Assembly (NCBI RefSeq): GCF_019049105.1
Contig: NZ_JAHQZR010000013.1
Location: 62,001 to 126,000, forward strand
DNA: 64,000 nucleotides
Origin: Leucobacter chinensis
Lineage (GTDB): Bacteria > Actinomycetota > Actinomycetes > Actinomycetales > Microbacteriaceae
Reading direction: 5' to 3'
Shown: positions 8,518-16,375 of the stretch, one piece after another
Numbering within the stretch: the first letter of the stretch is position 1
Layout: the number at the start of each line of letters is the position of its first letter
Position numbers and translations under genes: made by a program
Notes under the pieces: generated by a model
What the model saw: the letters and a program-made list of their open reading frames with translations, nothing else
Databases searched by the model: none
What the model was told of the DNA's origin: nothing

Positions 8518-8543
8518 ATGATCTTCACACTTCAGAAAGGACA

Positions 8544-10082
8544 ATGATGTTTCAACACATTCTTATTAGCACGGCAAAAGCAACACTCGATGACTTGCGC
8601 TTGCCTTTTGAAGGCCCGGTCACCGTTGAACTCTCGAACGAAACCAGAGAACGTATTGAACGAGCTCACAAGGTCATCACCGATCTGGTTGCTCGTGGCG
8701 ACGTGATCTACGGTGTCAACACAGGGTTTGGCAAACTCGCTGACCGGCGTATCAGTAAAGACGAGCTACTCGAACTCCAGCGCAGAGTTGTTGAGTCTCA
8801 TATGGTTGGCGTCGGCCCATCGTTTGGTGAGGCAACGGTGCGGGGAATGATGGTGGTAAAGCTGCTGTCATTGTGTCAGGGGCATTCGGGTCTAAGGCTT
8901 GAAGTCGTTCAGTTGCTGCTCGACATGATCAACCACGATGTGCTCCCAGTGATTCCAAGTCAGGGTTCTGTCGGGGCTTCTGGTGACCTGGCACCTCTCT
9001 CGCACATGGCAGGCGTCATGACAGGGCACGGGCAGGTGCGTATTGGGCGCAAAACCTATAACGCCGTTGAGGGGCTGCGCAGTGTTGGCCTCGAGCCGGT
9101 CGAACTGGGCCCGAAAGAGGGTGTTGCACTCATCAACGGTGTTCAAGCTTCAACGGCTCTTGCGCTTCAAGGGCTTTTTGCCGCAGAAAAGGTGTTGAAC
9201 GCCGCGATTACAGCGGGGGCGCTCACCCTCGAAGCAACAGCGGGGCGGCAGGAGGCGCTTGACGCCCGTATCCAAGCGATTCGTGGTCAGGTTGGGCAGA
9301 TAACCGTTGCAGCTTCGCTTCGAAACCTCGTCGCTGAAAGTGAGATTCTTGCACACGAATTTGAAGGCCGCAGGCTCCAAGATCCGTACAGCTTGCGTTG
9401 CATGCCTCAGGTTTTTGGAGCTTCGCTCGACCTGCTAGAACAAGCAGCACGAGTCTTGGAGCGTGAGGCCAACGCAGTTTCAGATAATCCGCTCGTCTTT
9501 CCAGACGACGAGGTCGTGCTCTCTGGAGGTAACTTTCACGGTGAGCCGGTTGCGTTTGCTTCAGATATGATCGCGATGGCGTTGTGCGAAATCGGCTCGA
9601 TCACTGAGCGGCGCACGGCAATGATCGTCGATACCTCGATGTCTGGACTACCGCCTTTCCTGGTCGAGGGCGCCGGGCTGAACTCAGGGTTTCTGATGGC
9701 ACAGGTCACCTCGGCGGCGCTCGTTGCTGAAAACAAGACCAAAGCTTTTCCCACGAGCGTTGACAGCATCCCGACTTCTGCCGGGCAAGAAGACCACGTC
9801 AGTATGGCGACGCACGGCGGCGTTCGTCTGCAGCCGATGGCCCAAAACGCGGCATACGTTGTCGCAATCGAGCTTTTGGCAGCAGCCCAGGGATCAGAAA
9901 TGCGTGATGGTGGGCCGAGTGCCCCAGCGTTGAAGCCGGTGTTTGAGCTTGTCCGTGCCCGTTCATCGTATCTCGATCAAGATCGGGCCCTTGCGAACGA
10001 TATGGAGGCTGTAGCGGCCGATATTTTGAGCGGATCATACCTTCCCCACGGAGCGGTACCACTCGTAGGCAATGCATCATGA
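8544..10082 (+). CDS. Histidine ammonia-lyase-type MIO enzyme
   Basis: Starting at ATG 8544 (or 8547, which has better spacing from AAAGGA) the protein has about 512 residues, the length of HutH. The MIO prosthetic group triad Ala145-Ser146-Gly147 lies in SQGSVGASGDLAPLSHMA. Other family features are YGVNTGFGKLADRRIS, QDPYSLRCMPQVFGA, EANAVSDNPLVF and VDSIPTSAGQEDHVSMA. The family eliminates ammonia (in ergothionase, trimethylamine) from histidine-like substrates to give urocanate-type acrylates. The sequence is nearer to HutH than to phenylalanine or tyrosine lyases. No hutU, hutI or hutG is nearby. Its stop overlaps the start of the UbiD-type gene (ATGA), suggesting that the acrylate product is decarboxylated rather than hydrated. 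The exact substrate is open, so no symbol is given. Confidence 0.88.
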   Translation: MMFQHILISTAKATLDDLRLPFEGPVTVELSNETRERIERAHKVITDLVARGDVIYGVNTGFGKLADRRISKDELLELQRRVVESHMVGVGPSFGEATVRGMMVVKLLSLCQGHSGLRLEVVQLLLDMINHDVLPVIPSQGSVGASGDLAPLSHMAGVMTGHGQVRIGRKTYNAVEGLRSVGLEPVELGPKEGVALINGVQASTALALQGLFAAEKVLNAAITAGALTLEATAGRQEALDARIQAIRGQVGQITVAASLRNLVAESEILAHEFEGRRLQDPYSLRCMPQVFGASLDLLEQAARVLEREANAVSDNPLVFPDDEVVLSGGNFHGEPVAFASDMIAMALCEIGSITERRTAMIVDTSMSGLPPFLVEGAGLNSGFLMAQVTSAALVAENKTKAFPTSVDSIPTSAGQEDHVSMATHGGVRLQPMAQNAAYVVAIELLAAAQGSEMRDGGPSAPALKPVFELVRARSSYLDQDRALANDMEAVAADILSGSYLPHGAVPLVGNAS

Positions 10083-11506
10083 GCCCGAATCTTCAGGAGT
10101 ACCTTTCGACGCTCGAAGAGAGCGGCGAGCTCTTCAGAGTGCGCCGTCAAGTAACCAAGGGGCCGGAGATCCTGTCGGTTGTTAAGGCCCTCGAGCCTTA
10201 TGGGGCGCCGGCGGTGCTGTTCGAATCGGTCGCTGGCAGCCCGTGGCCGGTGGTGATGGGAACGTTCGGCACTCGAGCACGGCTCGCTCACTCGCTCGGC
10301 GTTGCGAAAGGCGAGCTTGTCGAAAGAGCTATCCAGCTGCCGTTCGAGCGACTCCCTGAGCCCATAACCGTGTCGAATGCTGCAAGCCAAGAAGTGGTGT
10401 TGCAAGAGGCCGAAATTGATCTCAAAGCGATGCCTTTTGCGCAGCATTCTAAGTCAGACGCTGGTGAGTATATTACGGCTGGGGTAGTACTCGCTCGTGA
10501 CCCGAGAACCGGAAAACTTAATACCGGTATGTATCGCATGATGGTGACGGGCTCTCATACGATCACGGTAAACGCTGCTCCAGACCATGACCTTGGCCGT
10601 ATTTTTGCGGCGGCACGGGAGCGCCAAGAGAAGGTTCACATTGCGGTTATCATCGGGCACCACCCGGCATATTTGGTGGGGTCACAGGTGAAAAATACTG
10701 TCGCCGTCGATAGTCACGAAATCGTCGGAGGGTTGCTGAACGAAGCGTTACGGGTGACACCGGCGGTTTCGGTAGACCTACCGGTGCCGGCTGACGCAGA
10801 GATGGTACTCGAAGGAGTTGTCGACCCGAATGATCTGTTGAGTGAGGGGCCATTCGGAGAGTTCTCGTATCACTACGGTGAAGCAAAAGCTCCGGTATGT
10901 ACGATCACCGCGGTAACGCATCGCCGTAACCCGATCTTTCTTGACCTTCACCCCACGCACGCTGAGCACCTTTGCCTTTGGCTGTACCCCGGCCGTGAGG
11001 CGCGCCTGCTCGAGGGAGTACGCCGATCGGTTCCTGGAGCTGTTGCTGCTCGAATTCCGTTTCATGGGGGCTCGTTTAGCGCCTATATTTCGGTGAACAA
11101 ACGCAAAGAGGGCGACGGAAAACAAGCTATTCTTGCCGCCTTCGCAACCGATCACTTCTTAAAAAACGTGATCGTTGTCGATGACGATATTGATGTGCTC
11201 GATACAGGAAGGGTGCTCTGGGCCGCCGATGTTCGGGTGCAAGCCGACGTTGACACCGTCAGGCTCGAAGGCATGAAGGGCATCCGTATGGACCCGAGTG
11301 CAAAACAGTTCTTCACCCCCATTGGCTCAGACACGCTCACTGCAAAGGTAGGGGTCGATGCCACGAGACCACTCACAGGGTTTCCTGAGCAGGCTGACCT
11401 GCCCCATCCTGGGTTCGAAAATCTTCATTTTGAAGCGTACCTTTCCCCGGAAGACACTGCGAAGATCATTAAACGGAAAGGGCTCAGGGAAGACTTTATG
11501 GAGTAG
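10079..11506 (+). CDS. UbiD-family prenylated-FMN decarboxylase
   Basis: This 475-residue protein has the UbiD/Fdc fold. The catalytic triad is intact: Arg153 in NTGMYRMMV, and Glu256 and Glu261 in SEGPFGEFSYHY, with the five-residue spacing seen in Fdc1. The central VLEGVVDPNDLLSEGPFGE and C-terminal KNVIVVDDDIDVLD segments are family hallmarks. Such enzymes reversibly decarboxylate aromatic, heteroaromatic or acrylic acids using prenylated FMN. The start overlaps the ammonia-lyase stop, and UbiX is encoded just upstream. I infer that its substrate is the unsaturated acid released by the lyase; furan/pyrrole-type heteroaromatic acids are the alternative. Confidence 0.88.
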   Translation: MSPNLQEYLSTLEESGELFRVRRQVTKGPEILSVVKALEPYGAPAVLFESVAGSPWPVVMGTFGTRARLAHSLGVAKGELVERAIQLPFERLPEPITVSNAASQEVVLQEAEIDLKAMPFAQHSKSDAGEYITAGVVLARDPRTGKLNTGMYRMMVTGSHTITVNAAPDHDLGRIFAAARERQEKVHIAVIIGHHPAYLVGSQVKNTVAVDSHEIVGGLLNEALRVTPAVSVDLPVPADAEMVLEGVVDPNDLLSEGPFGEFSYHYGEAKAPVCTITAVTHRRNPIFLDLHPTHAEHLCLWLYPGREARLLEGVRRSVPGAVAARIPFHGGSFSAYISVNKRKEGDGKQAILAAFATDHFLKNVIVVDDDIDVLDTGRVLWAADVRVQADVDTVRLEGMKGIRMDPSAKQFFTPIGSDTLTAKVGVDATRPLTGFPEQADLPHPGFENLHFEAYLSPEDTAKIIKRKGLREDFME

Positions 11507-11557
11507 AGCACTTTCACACGAACAACGATAAACATACAACGGTGTATTGGGGTTGCA

Positions 11558-12256
11558 ATGGAGCAGATCAAGGATTCGCTGTCGGGCGTGAGCACGCTCG
11601 ACGACGAACAGAAAACGAGAAACAGTGTTGATAAGGCACTCGATATTTTGCGCATCGTCGCGGAATCTGATGAGGGGCTCACCCTCAGTGATGTAGCGCG
11701 CAGCACCACGCTTCCGGTTACGACGGTTGCGCGGCATCTGAAAACGCTTGAACGCGCTGAATTTCTTTTTCGTGGTGACTCTGCAACCTACCGGCCTGGC
11801 CGCGTACTCGTGCAACTCGGGGCTCAAACACTGAGCCGGTACTCGCTGTATGAGCTGGCCGAGAAGCACCTGAAAGCAATTTCTGAGTACACCGGCGAGA
11901 CAGCCTACCTAGCGGTTATTTCGGGTAAGCGAGAAGCCGTTTATTTGCGACAGGTTGAAAGTTCGCGCGCTATTCGGCACGCGAGTTGGGCCGGTAAAAC
12001 GATCGATACTACCGGCACCGCGATCGGTGCCGCGCTCGAGAACGACGTGGGGCCGCGGGGCTTTGCGTGCTCTCGAGCCACCAGAGTCGAACCCGATGCC
12101 GCGGCTGTTGCAGCCCCCATCATGAATTCGTCTGGAGAAATTGTGGCTGCGATTAGCGTGATCGGGCCATCGTTTCGCCTTTCTGAACAAGACCTACAAA
12201 CCTATGGCGTGTTCATTCGTAAGCACGTCGTAGAACTCAGTAAACAACTCATCTAG
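11558..12256 (+). CDS. IclR-family transcriptional regulator
   Basis: The 232 residues split into an N-terminal winged helix-turn-helix (about 25-85: VDKALDILRIVAESDEGLTLSDVA, then LPVTTVARHLKTLERAEFL) and a C-terminal IclR effector domain (LKAISEYTGETAYLAVISGKREAVYL, and GEIVAAISVIGPSFRLSEQ). IclR proteins bind small organic acids and control catabolic operons. It lies between the UbiD-type gene and the ABC importer, 51 bp after the former, and probably controls the surrounding block. The effector domain is slightly shorter than usual. The gene is in the same strand and composition class as its neighbours. Confidence 0.9.
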   Translation: MEQIKDSLSGVSTLDDEQKTRNSVDKALDILRIVAESDEGLTLSDVARSTTLPVTTVARHLKTLERAEFLFRGDSATYRPGRVLVQLGAQTLSRYSLYELAEKHLKAISEYTGETAYLAVISGKREAVYLRQVESSRAIRHASWAGKTIDTTGTAIGAALENDVGPRGFACSRATRVEPDAAAVAAPIMNSSGEIVAAISVIGPSFRLSEQDLQTYGVFIRKHVVELSKQLI

Positions 12257-12301
12257 TTGCTCACCTCAATGACGAGGAACGCGACAAGAAAAGGAACCAT
12301 C

Positions 12302-13264
12302 ATGTTTGAAAGATCATTACGTAAAACACGGGGCTGGCTCAGTATCGTCGGTGCCGCTGCCGCCGTAGCGCTCATTGTGACCGGGTGCGGATCGACGGGA
12401 GACAACGGTGCGCAATCTCCGAAGGCCGACCAGAGCGATAACGAGCTATTTCAGCTTCTTCCGGAAGAAGTGCAGAAATCGGGAGTGCTCATCATCGGAA
12501 CTGATCCTGGCTACCCGCCGTGTGATTTCGTCGATAACTCGACGGGTGAAATTGCTGGCTACAATCATGACATTCTCGAGGTTATGGAGCCGCACCTTGG
12601 GGTCGAAATTCGGCAGGAGGCCCTGCAATTTGACGGTTTGATTCCTGGCGTGCAAAGCGGCAGGTTCCACGGTGCCATGGAGTGTATTTCTGACAACGAA
12701 GAGCGGCGAAAGGTTGTGACCTTCGTCGATAACGCGTTCGGGGCAAACGGCCTGATGGTCATGAAAGCTAACCCCGCGGGAGTGACTGAAAACCCGCTGA
12801 GCATGTGCGGTGTGAAAGCGGGGGTGCAGACTGCCACGAACTTTGTACAGAACGCAGAGGTGTTCTCACAAAACTGCGAAGCAAATGGCTTGCCCCCGCT
12901 TACAGTGACCGAGTTTCCTTCTGCGGCAGACGTGTCAACGGCTCTTGAAGCAGGCCAGATCAATGCAACCTTTACCAGCCTGGCGACTGCACGGTGGCAG
13001 GAGTCGCAGGGAAGGGAAGTACAAAGCTTCGCGAGCCCGCTCATTCCGTCTGATTATCACGGGATTGTCGTTGGCAAAGACGAAACCGACCTTGCAAAAG
13101 CGCTCACCGGCGCCCTTGAAGCTGCTATTGCCGATGGGACATACCAAGAGGCCCTGAAGAAATGGAATCTTGAAGAGCTTGCGCTGCTCGAGCCGGGAAT
13201 CAACCTCGGTGAGACTCGACCGCTTGAAGACCCAGAGCTCTGTGGAGCCTGCGGGCTCGAATAA
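12302..13264 (+). CDS. Amino acid ABC transporter substrate-binding lipoprotein (family 3)
   Basis: ATG 12302 follows AAAAGGAACC and gives a signal with a lipobox (VALIVTGC, cysteine near residue 28); 320 residues. The mature part is a type 3 solute-binding protein: GVLIIGTDPGYPPCDFVDNSTGEIAGYNHDILEVM at the start, FDGLIPGVQSGRFHGAMECISDNEERRKVVTF, and the C-terminal LAKALTGALEAAIADGTYQEALKKW. Such proteins capture polar amino acids, opines or related compounds outside the membrane. Several extra cysteines (for example DPELCGACG at the end) are unusual. A 10-bp hairpin separates it from the permease gene, the usual arrangement that raises binding-protein levels. Confidence 0.9.
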   Translation: MFERSLRKTRGWLSIVGAAAAVALIVTGCGSTGDNGAQSPKADQSDNELFQLLPEEVQKSGVLIIGTDPGYPPCDFVDNSTGEIAGYNHDILEVMEPHLGVEIRQEALQFDGLIPGVQSGRFHGAMECISDNEERRKVVTFVDNAFGANGLMVMKANPAGVTENPLSMCGVKAGVQTATNFVQNAEVFSQNCEANGLPPLTVTEFPSAADVSTALEAGQINATFTSLATARWQESQGREVQSFASPLIPSDYHGIVVGKDETDLAKALTGALEAAIADGTYQEALKKWNLEELALLEPGINLGETRPLEDPELCGACGLE

Positions 13265-13270
13265 CAGCAT

Positions 13271-13299
13271 GGGAGGGGCCGCGGTAGCAGGCCCCTCCC
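13271..13299 (+). terminator. Intercistronic hairpin between binding protein and permease
   Basis: GGGAGGGGCC (13271-13280) pairs perfectly with GGCCCCTCCC (13290-13299) around a 9-nt loop. No T-run follows, so it is more likely a partial terminator or mRNA stabiliser than a complete stop. Confidence 0.7.
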
Positions 13300-13324
13300 T
13301 CGCAACTTTGAGAAAGGGAAGACA

Positions 13325-14245
13325 ATGGACAACGGAAAGTCTGTAGAAACTCGTCGTACCCCTGTGACTCGGCAGATTAACTGGGCAAGCATCGATGCTG
13401 CGCAAGCACCGATCAAACGCCAACGGCCAGATCACTGGATTGTGGGCGCCGCGATTGTGGGTCTGGTCGGTTGGGCTGCCTGGGCGTTCGCATCAAACCC
13501 GAGGGTCCAGTGGGATGTTTTCGGAGAGTTCTTTTTCTCTCCGATGATTATGCAGGGGCTCTGGAAAACGATTCAGCTCTCGCTGATCGGTGTGACGATC
13601 GCAATCATCCTCGGGTTTATGGTCGCCATGATGATGCGATCAGAGAACCCGGTACTGCAACTCTTCGCGAAGGGCTACGTGGGGTTCTTTCGCGGCCTAC
13701 CGCTCCTTGTACTGTTGCTCTTCACGTACAACCTGGCGCTTTTTGCACCGAACATTGTTCTCGGGTTTCCCCCGGTGTTCGGGCTCTCAATTGACACCAA
13801 TGCTTTTATTACTGGTTTCACCGCCTCGATCATTGGTCTTGGTCTTCACGAATCGGCATTTATGGCCGAGATTATTCGAGGTGGTTTGCTCGCGGTCTCT
13901 CCGGGCCAGGCTGAAGCAGCGCAAGCCCTCGGTATGAGAAGGCGGCAGGCGATGATCCACATCGTTATGCCCCAGGCAATTCGAGTGATCATTCCTGCCA
14001 CCGGTAACCTTTTCATCTTGCTTTTGAAGGCAAGCTCCCTTGTCGCGGTGATCGGCGGCGGCGATCTCCTTACTATGGCTCAACGCATTTATGGGCAGAA
14101 CTTTCAAGTGGTACCCCTGCTTTTGGTTGTCTCAGCCTGGTACTTGATTCTGGTGTTTGTTGCCTCTCTCGGTCAGAGAATGCTCGAAAAACGTATGTCC
14201 CGAAGTGTCGCTGGCGCGGCACAACTGTCTGTTTCTGAGGAGTGA
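13325..14245 (+). CDS. Amino acid ABC transporter permease (HisM/GlnP type)
   Basis: A 306-residue inner-membrane permease with a long polar N-terminal stretch (about 40 residues) and five to six helices. The EAA loop that contacts the ATPase reads EAAQALGMRRRQAMIHIVMPQAIRVIIPA. FFRGLPLLVLLLF and GLGLHESAFMAEIIRGGLLAV are typical of the HisMQ branch that imports polar amino acids and opines. One permease gene is present, so the transporter probably works as a homodimer. Its stop is 5 bp before the ATPase start. Confidence 0.92.
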   Translation: MDNGKSVETRRTPVTRQINWASIDAAQAPIKRQRPDHWIVGAAIVGLVGWAAWAFASNPRVQWDVFGEFFFSPMIMQGLWKTIQLSLIGVTIAIILGFMVAMMMRSENPVLQLFAKGYVGFFRGLPLLVLLLFTYNLALFAPNIVLGFPPVFGLSIDTNAFITGFTASIIGLGLHESAFMAEIIRGGLLAVSPGQAEAAQALGMRRRQAMIHIVMPQAIRVIIPATGNLFILLLKASSLVAVIGGGDLLTMAQRIYGQNFQVVPLLLVVSAWYLILVFVASLGQRMLEKRMSRSVAGAAQLSVSEE

Positions 14246-14250
14246 ACGTC

Positions 14251-15030
14251 ATGACTATCGATTGGCAAACCCCACTTGTTGAGATGAACAACATTCATGT
14301 CAGTTTTGGTGAGAACCATGTTCTCCGCGGCGTAAACCTCGACGTTCACGAGGGTGAGGTGCTGTGTCTTATTGGTGCCTCAGGCTCTGGCAAGTCGACG
14401 CTGCTGCGCACGATTAACGCCTTGCAGCCACTCGACAAAGGGTACGTCTCTGTCGATGGGCGTTTGGTAGGCGCGACCGAAGACAGAGGGCGCTTGTACG
14501 AAGCGACCGACAAGGAGCTTGCAGCGTCGAGGCGGCACATTGGAATGGTGTTTCAACACTTCAACCTGTTTCCGCACCTCAAAGTCGTTGACAATGTCAC
14601 GATTGGCCTGAAAAAAGTACTGCGTGTTTCGGGCTCTGACGCCAAGAAAAAAGCGCTGCGGTATCTCGAACGGGTGGGTCTTTCAAACCGAGCAAACCAC
14701 TATCCCTCGCAGCTCTCAGGCGGTCAGCAGCAAAGGGTGGCCATCGCCCGTGCCCTTGCGATGGAGCCAAAACTCATGCTGTTCGACGAACTAACCTCTG
14801 CTCTTGACCCTGAGCTTGTCGGAGAAGTGCTGCATGTTATGCGAGAGATTGCTGAAGAGGGCATGACGATGATTGTGGTGACGCACGAGATGCACTTTGC
14901 GCAGCACGTTGCAGATCGAATCGCTTTCATGCGTGACGGGGTGATCGAAGAGCTCGGAGAGGCAACGAGAATGATCGCAGAGCCGCAGTCGCCACATCTG
15001 CAACAGTTCCTCTCGCATCTCAGCTCCTAA
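14251..15030 (+). CDS. Amino acid ABC transporter ATP-binding protein
   Basis: ATG 14251 is preferred over GTG 14242 because AGGAG (14238-14242) sits correctly in front of it; 259 residues. It has Walker A GASGSGKST, the Q-loop in GMVFQHFNLFPHL, the signature LSGGQQQRVAIARALA and Walker B LMLFDELTSALDPEL. The usual proline after the catalytic glutamate (DEPTSALD) is replaced by leucine; the glutamate is kept, so activity is still expected. It powers the importer formed with the two preceding genes. Last gene of the low-GC block. Confidence 0.92.
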   Translation: MTIDWQTPLVEMNNIHVSFGENHVLRGVNLDVHEGEVLCLIGASGSGKSTLLRTINALQPLDKGYVSVDGRLVGATEDRGRLYEATDKELAASRRHIGMVFQHFNLFPHLKVVDNVTIGLKKVLRVSGSDAKKKALRYLERVGLSNRANHYPSQLSGGQQQRVAIARALAMEPKLMLFDELTSALDPELVGEVLHVMREIAEEGMTMIVVTHEMHFAQHVADRIAFMRDGVIEELGEATRMIAEPQSPHLQQFLSHLSS

Positions 15031-15094
15031 GCAATTTTATGACGAGGCTGTAAGGGGCTTCTGAGGTTCACAAGACGGTGCCAAATGAAAACCG

Positions 15095-15164
15095 TTTCGC
15101 CGACTGAGTATCGTTTATCGACTGAGCATCGAATCGACGCGTTTTTCATGCTCAGTCGGCGAAA
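15095..15164. repeat. Long-arm inverted repeat with triple CGACTGAG motif
   Basis: TTTCGCCGACTGAG (15095-15108) is perfectly inverted at 15151-15164. Between them lies a second direct copy, CGACTGAGCATCG (15119-15131; compare CGACTGAGTATCG at 15101-15113), which also pairs with ATGCTCAGTCG (15149-15159). The right arm can therefore pair with either left copy. It lies 65 bp after the last gene of the catabolic block. It may be a terminator without a T-run, a regulatory switch, or a mobile-element end. Confidence 0.7.
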
Positions 15165-15173
15165 GCACACTGG

Positions 15174-15205
15174 CTCAGTGAACCGGGGGCATCAGGGAGA
15201 CCCGG
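15174..15205. repeat. Right copy of the segment flanking the low-GC block
   Basis: CTCAGTGAACC (15174-15184) followed by AGGGAGACCCGG (15194-15205). It mirrors, in the same orientation, the segment at 4974-5006. The two copies differ by one-base indels in the second half. Confidence 0.35.
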
Positions 15206-15316
15206 ACGCAGGGTGCCACCGGGTCAGTGCGTGCGAGGGTGGGCGTAGCGACGTAGCCTGGGGCTCGAACCCCGCCACATTCGTGCCACGCCGCGCAATA
15301 TTTCGCCATGTTACGT

Positions 15317-15339
15317 CAGGTGACATCGTGTGACACCTG
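15317..15339. promoter_or_regulatory. Inverted repeat upstream of the sulfonate-type operon
   Basis: CAGGTG (15317-15322) and CACCTG (15334-15339) are inverted with an 11-nt spacer that itself contains ACA/TGT symmetry. It lies 41-63 bp before the ATPase start and is a candidate operator, possibly for a sulfur-responsive regulator. Confidence 0.4.
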
Positions 15340-15379
15340 CATTCGACGGCCCAGCCCAGGGTCGGGCATCTTATTACGT

Positions 15380-16324
15380 ATGTTGCAAGAAGCCACCACC
15401 ACAGCGGGCCCAGATGGGGCGCTAGAGAGCGCCGCCGGGCGCGTGCAGATCACCGACGTTGAGCGTACCTTCGTGGGCAAGCACGGCGCCCGCACGGTGC
15501 TGAGCGACGTGACGCTCGACGTCGAGGCTGGCGAGATCATCGCGATCGTCGGGCCTTCGGGGTGCGGTAAATCGACGCTCCTGCGGCTCATCGGCGGGCT
15601 CGATGTGCCGACGGCGGGAGCGATCCGCATCGATGGCGAAGCGATCAAGGCACACGACGAGACGACCGCGATCGCGTTTCAGGAGCCGCGACTGCTGCCA
15701 TGGCGCACGATTGAACACAACGTTGCGCTGGGGCTTGCGCGGGGAGTGCGCGGCCGTGAAGCGACGAAGCGCGTCGCAGAGCTGCTCGACCTCGTCGGGC
15801 TCGGGCACGCCGCCAAGCAGCGGCCGAGCGAGATCTCGGGCGGCATGGCGCAGCGCGTTTCGCTCGCGAGGGCGCTCGCCCGAAACCCGCGGGTGCTGCT
15901 GCTCGACGAGCCGTTTGGGGCGCTCGACGCACTCACGCGGCTCAAGATGCACGACCTGTTGCTCGACATTCACCGGGCGCAGCCAACGACGATTGTGCTC
16001 GTGACGCACGACGTTGAAGAGGCAATTTACCTCGCCGATCATGTGCTGCTCCTGCGCAACCTGCTCGATGAGCGTTCTCGGGAGCAAGCGAAGGCTCCGC
16101 AGCCGCGTGTTGTCGCGCTCGGTTCGAGTTCGGGCATCGGGGCGCTTGGCCCCGCGCGAGCAGCTGAATTTATCGGTGGCCCCGAGGGTGGCCCCGAACG
16201 CAGGAGCGCGTCGATTGCGCGCTACGTGACGGTCGCCGGCGAACGGCCGAGAGACCGCGGCGCTCGCAGCTTTACCGACCTTCGTGCGGGGCTCCTCAAC
16301 GGACTCGGCGTGCACGCGGGCTAA
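15380..16324 (+). CDS. ssuB: Sulfonate/nitrate/taurine-type ABC transporter ATP-binding protein
   Basis: ATG 15380 is the first start that keeps the ABC core intact; no clear ribosome site precedes it, so the message may be leaderless. The core (about residues 20-240) has Walker A GPSGCGKST, FQEPRLLPWRTIEHNVALGL (typical of the SsuB/TauB branch), signature EISGGMAQRVSLARALARNP and Walker B LLLDEPFGALDALTR. A tail of about 70 residues rich in Gly, Ala and Arg extends past the usual end of SsuB. It energises import with the binding protein and permease encoded next. The symbol follows the transporter branch; the cargo is not proven. Confidence 0.82.
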   Translation: MLQEATTTAGPDGALESAAGRVQITDVERTFVGKHGARTVLSDVTLDVEAGEIIAIVGPSGCGKSTLLRLIGGLDVPTAGAIRIDGEAIKAHDETTAIAFQEPRLLPWRTIEHNVALGLARGVRGREATKRVAELLDLVGLGHAAKQRPSEISGGMAQRVSLARALARNPRVLLLDEPFGALDALTRLKMHDLLLDIHRAQPTTIVLVTHDVEEAIYLADHVLLLRNLLDERSREQAKAPQPRVVALGSSSGIGALGPARAAEFIGGPEGGPERRSASIARYVTVAGERPRDRGARSFTDLRAGLLNGLGVHAG

Positions 16325-16375
16325 ACCGGCCCCCATCACGCCGCAACACACCACTCGAACATCACCAGGAGAATC

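Larger units (their letters stand above)
15031..15379. other. Intergenic boundary region between the catabolic block and the sulfonate-type operon
   Basis: No gene is supported here. The region holds the inverted repeat at 15095-15164, the right copy of the flanking repeat (15174-15205) and a palindrome at 15317-15339 that probably belongs to the downstream promoter. Composition changes from A/T-tolerant to strongly GC across this stretch. Confidence 0.5.

Noticed and set aside
15260-15273. GGGGCTCGAACCCC, read on the minus strand as a tRNA T-arm-like motif (GGGGTTCGAGCCCC), possibly an attachment-site remnant
   Set aside because: The T-stem does not pair fully and no acceptor or anticodon arm is nearby; coincidence is more likely.
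15085-15333. An 82-residue open frame between the two ABC operons
   Set aside because: It runs through the inverted repeat, has no ribosome site and resembles no protein.
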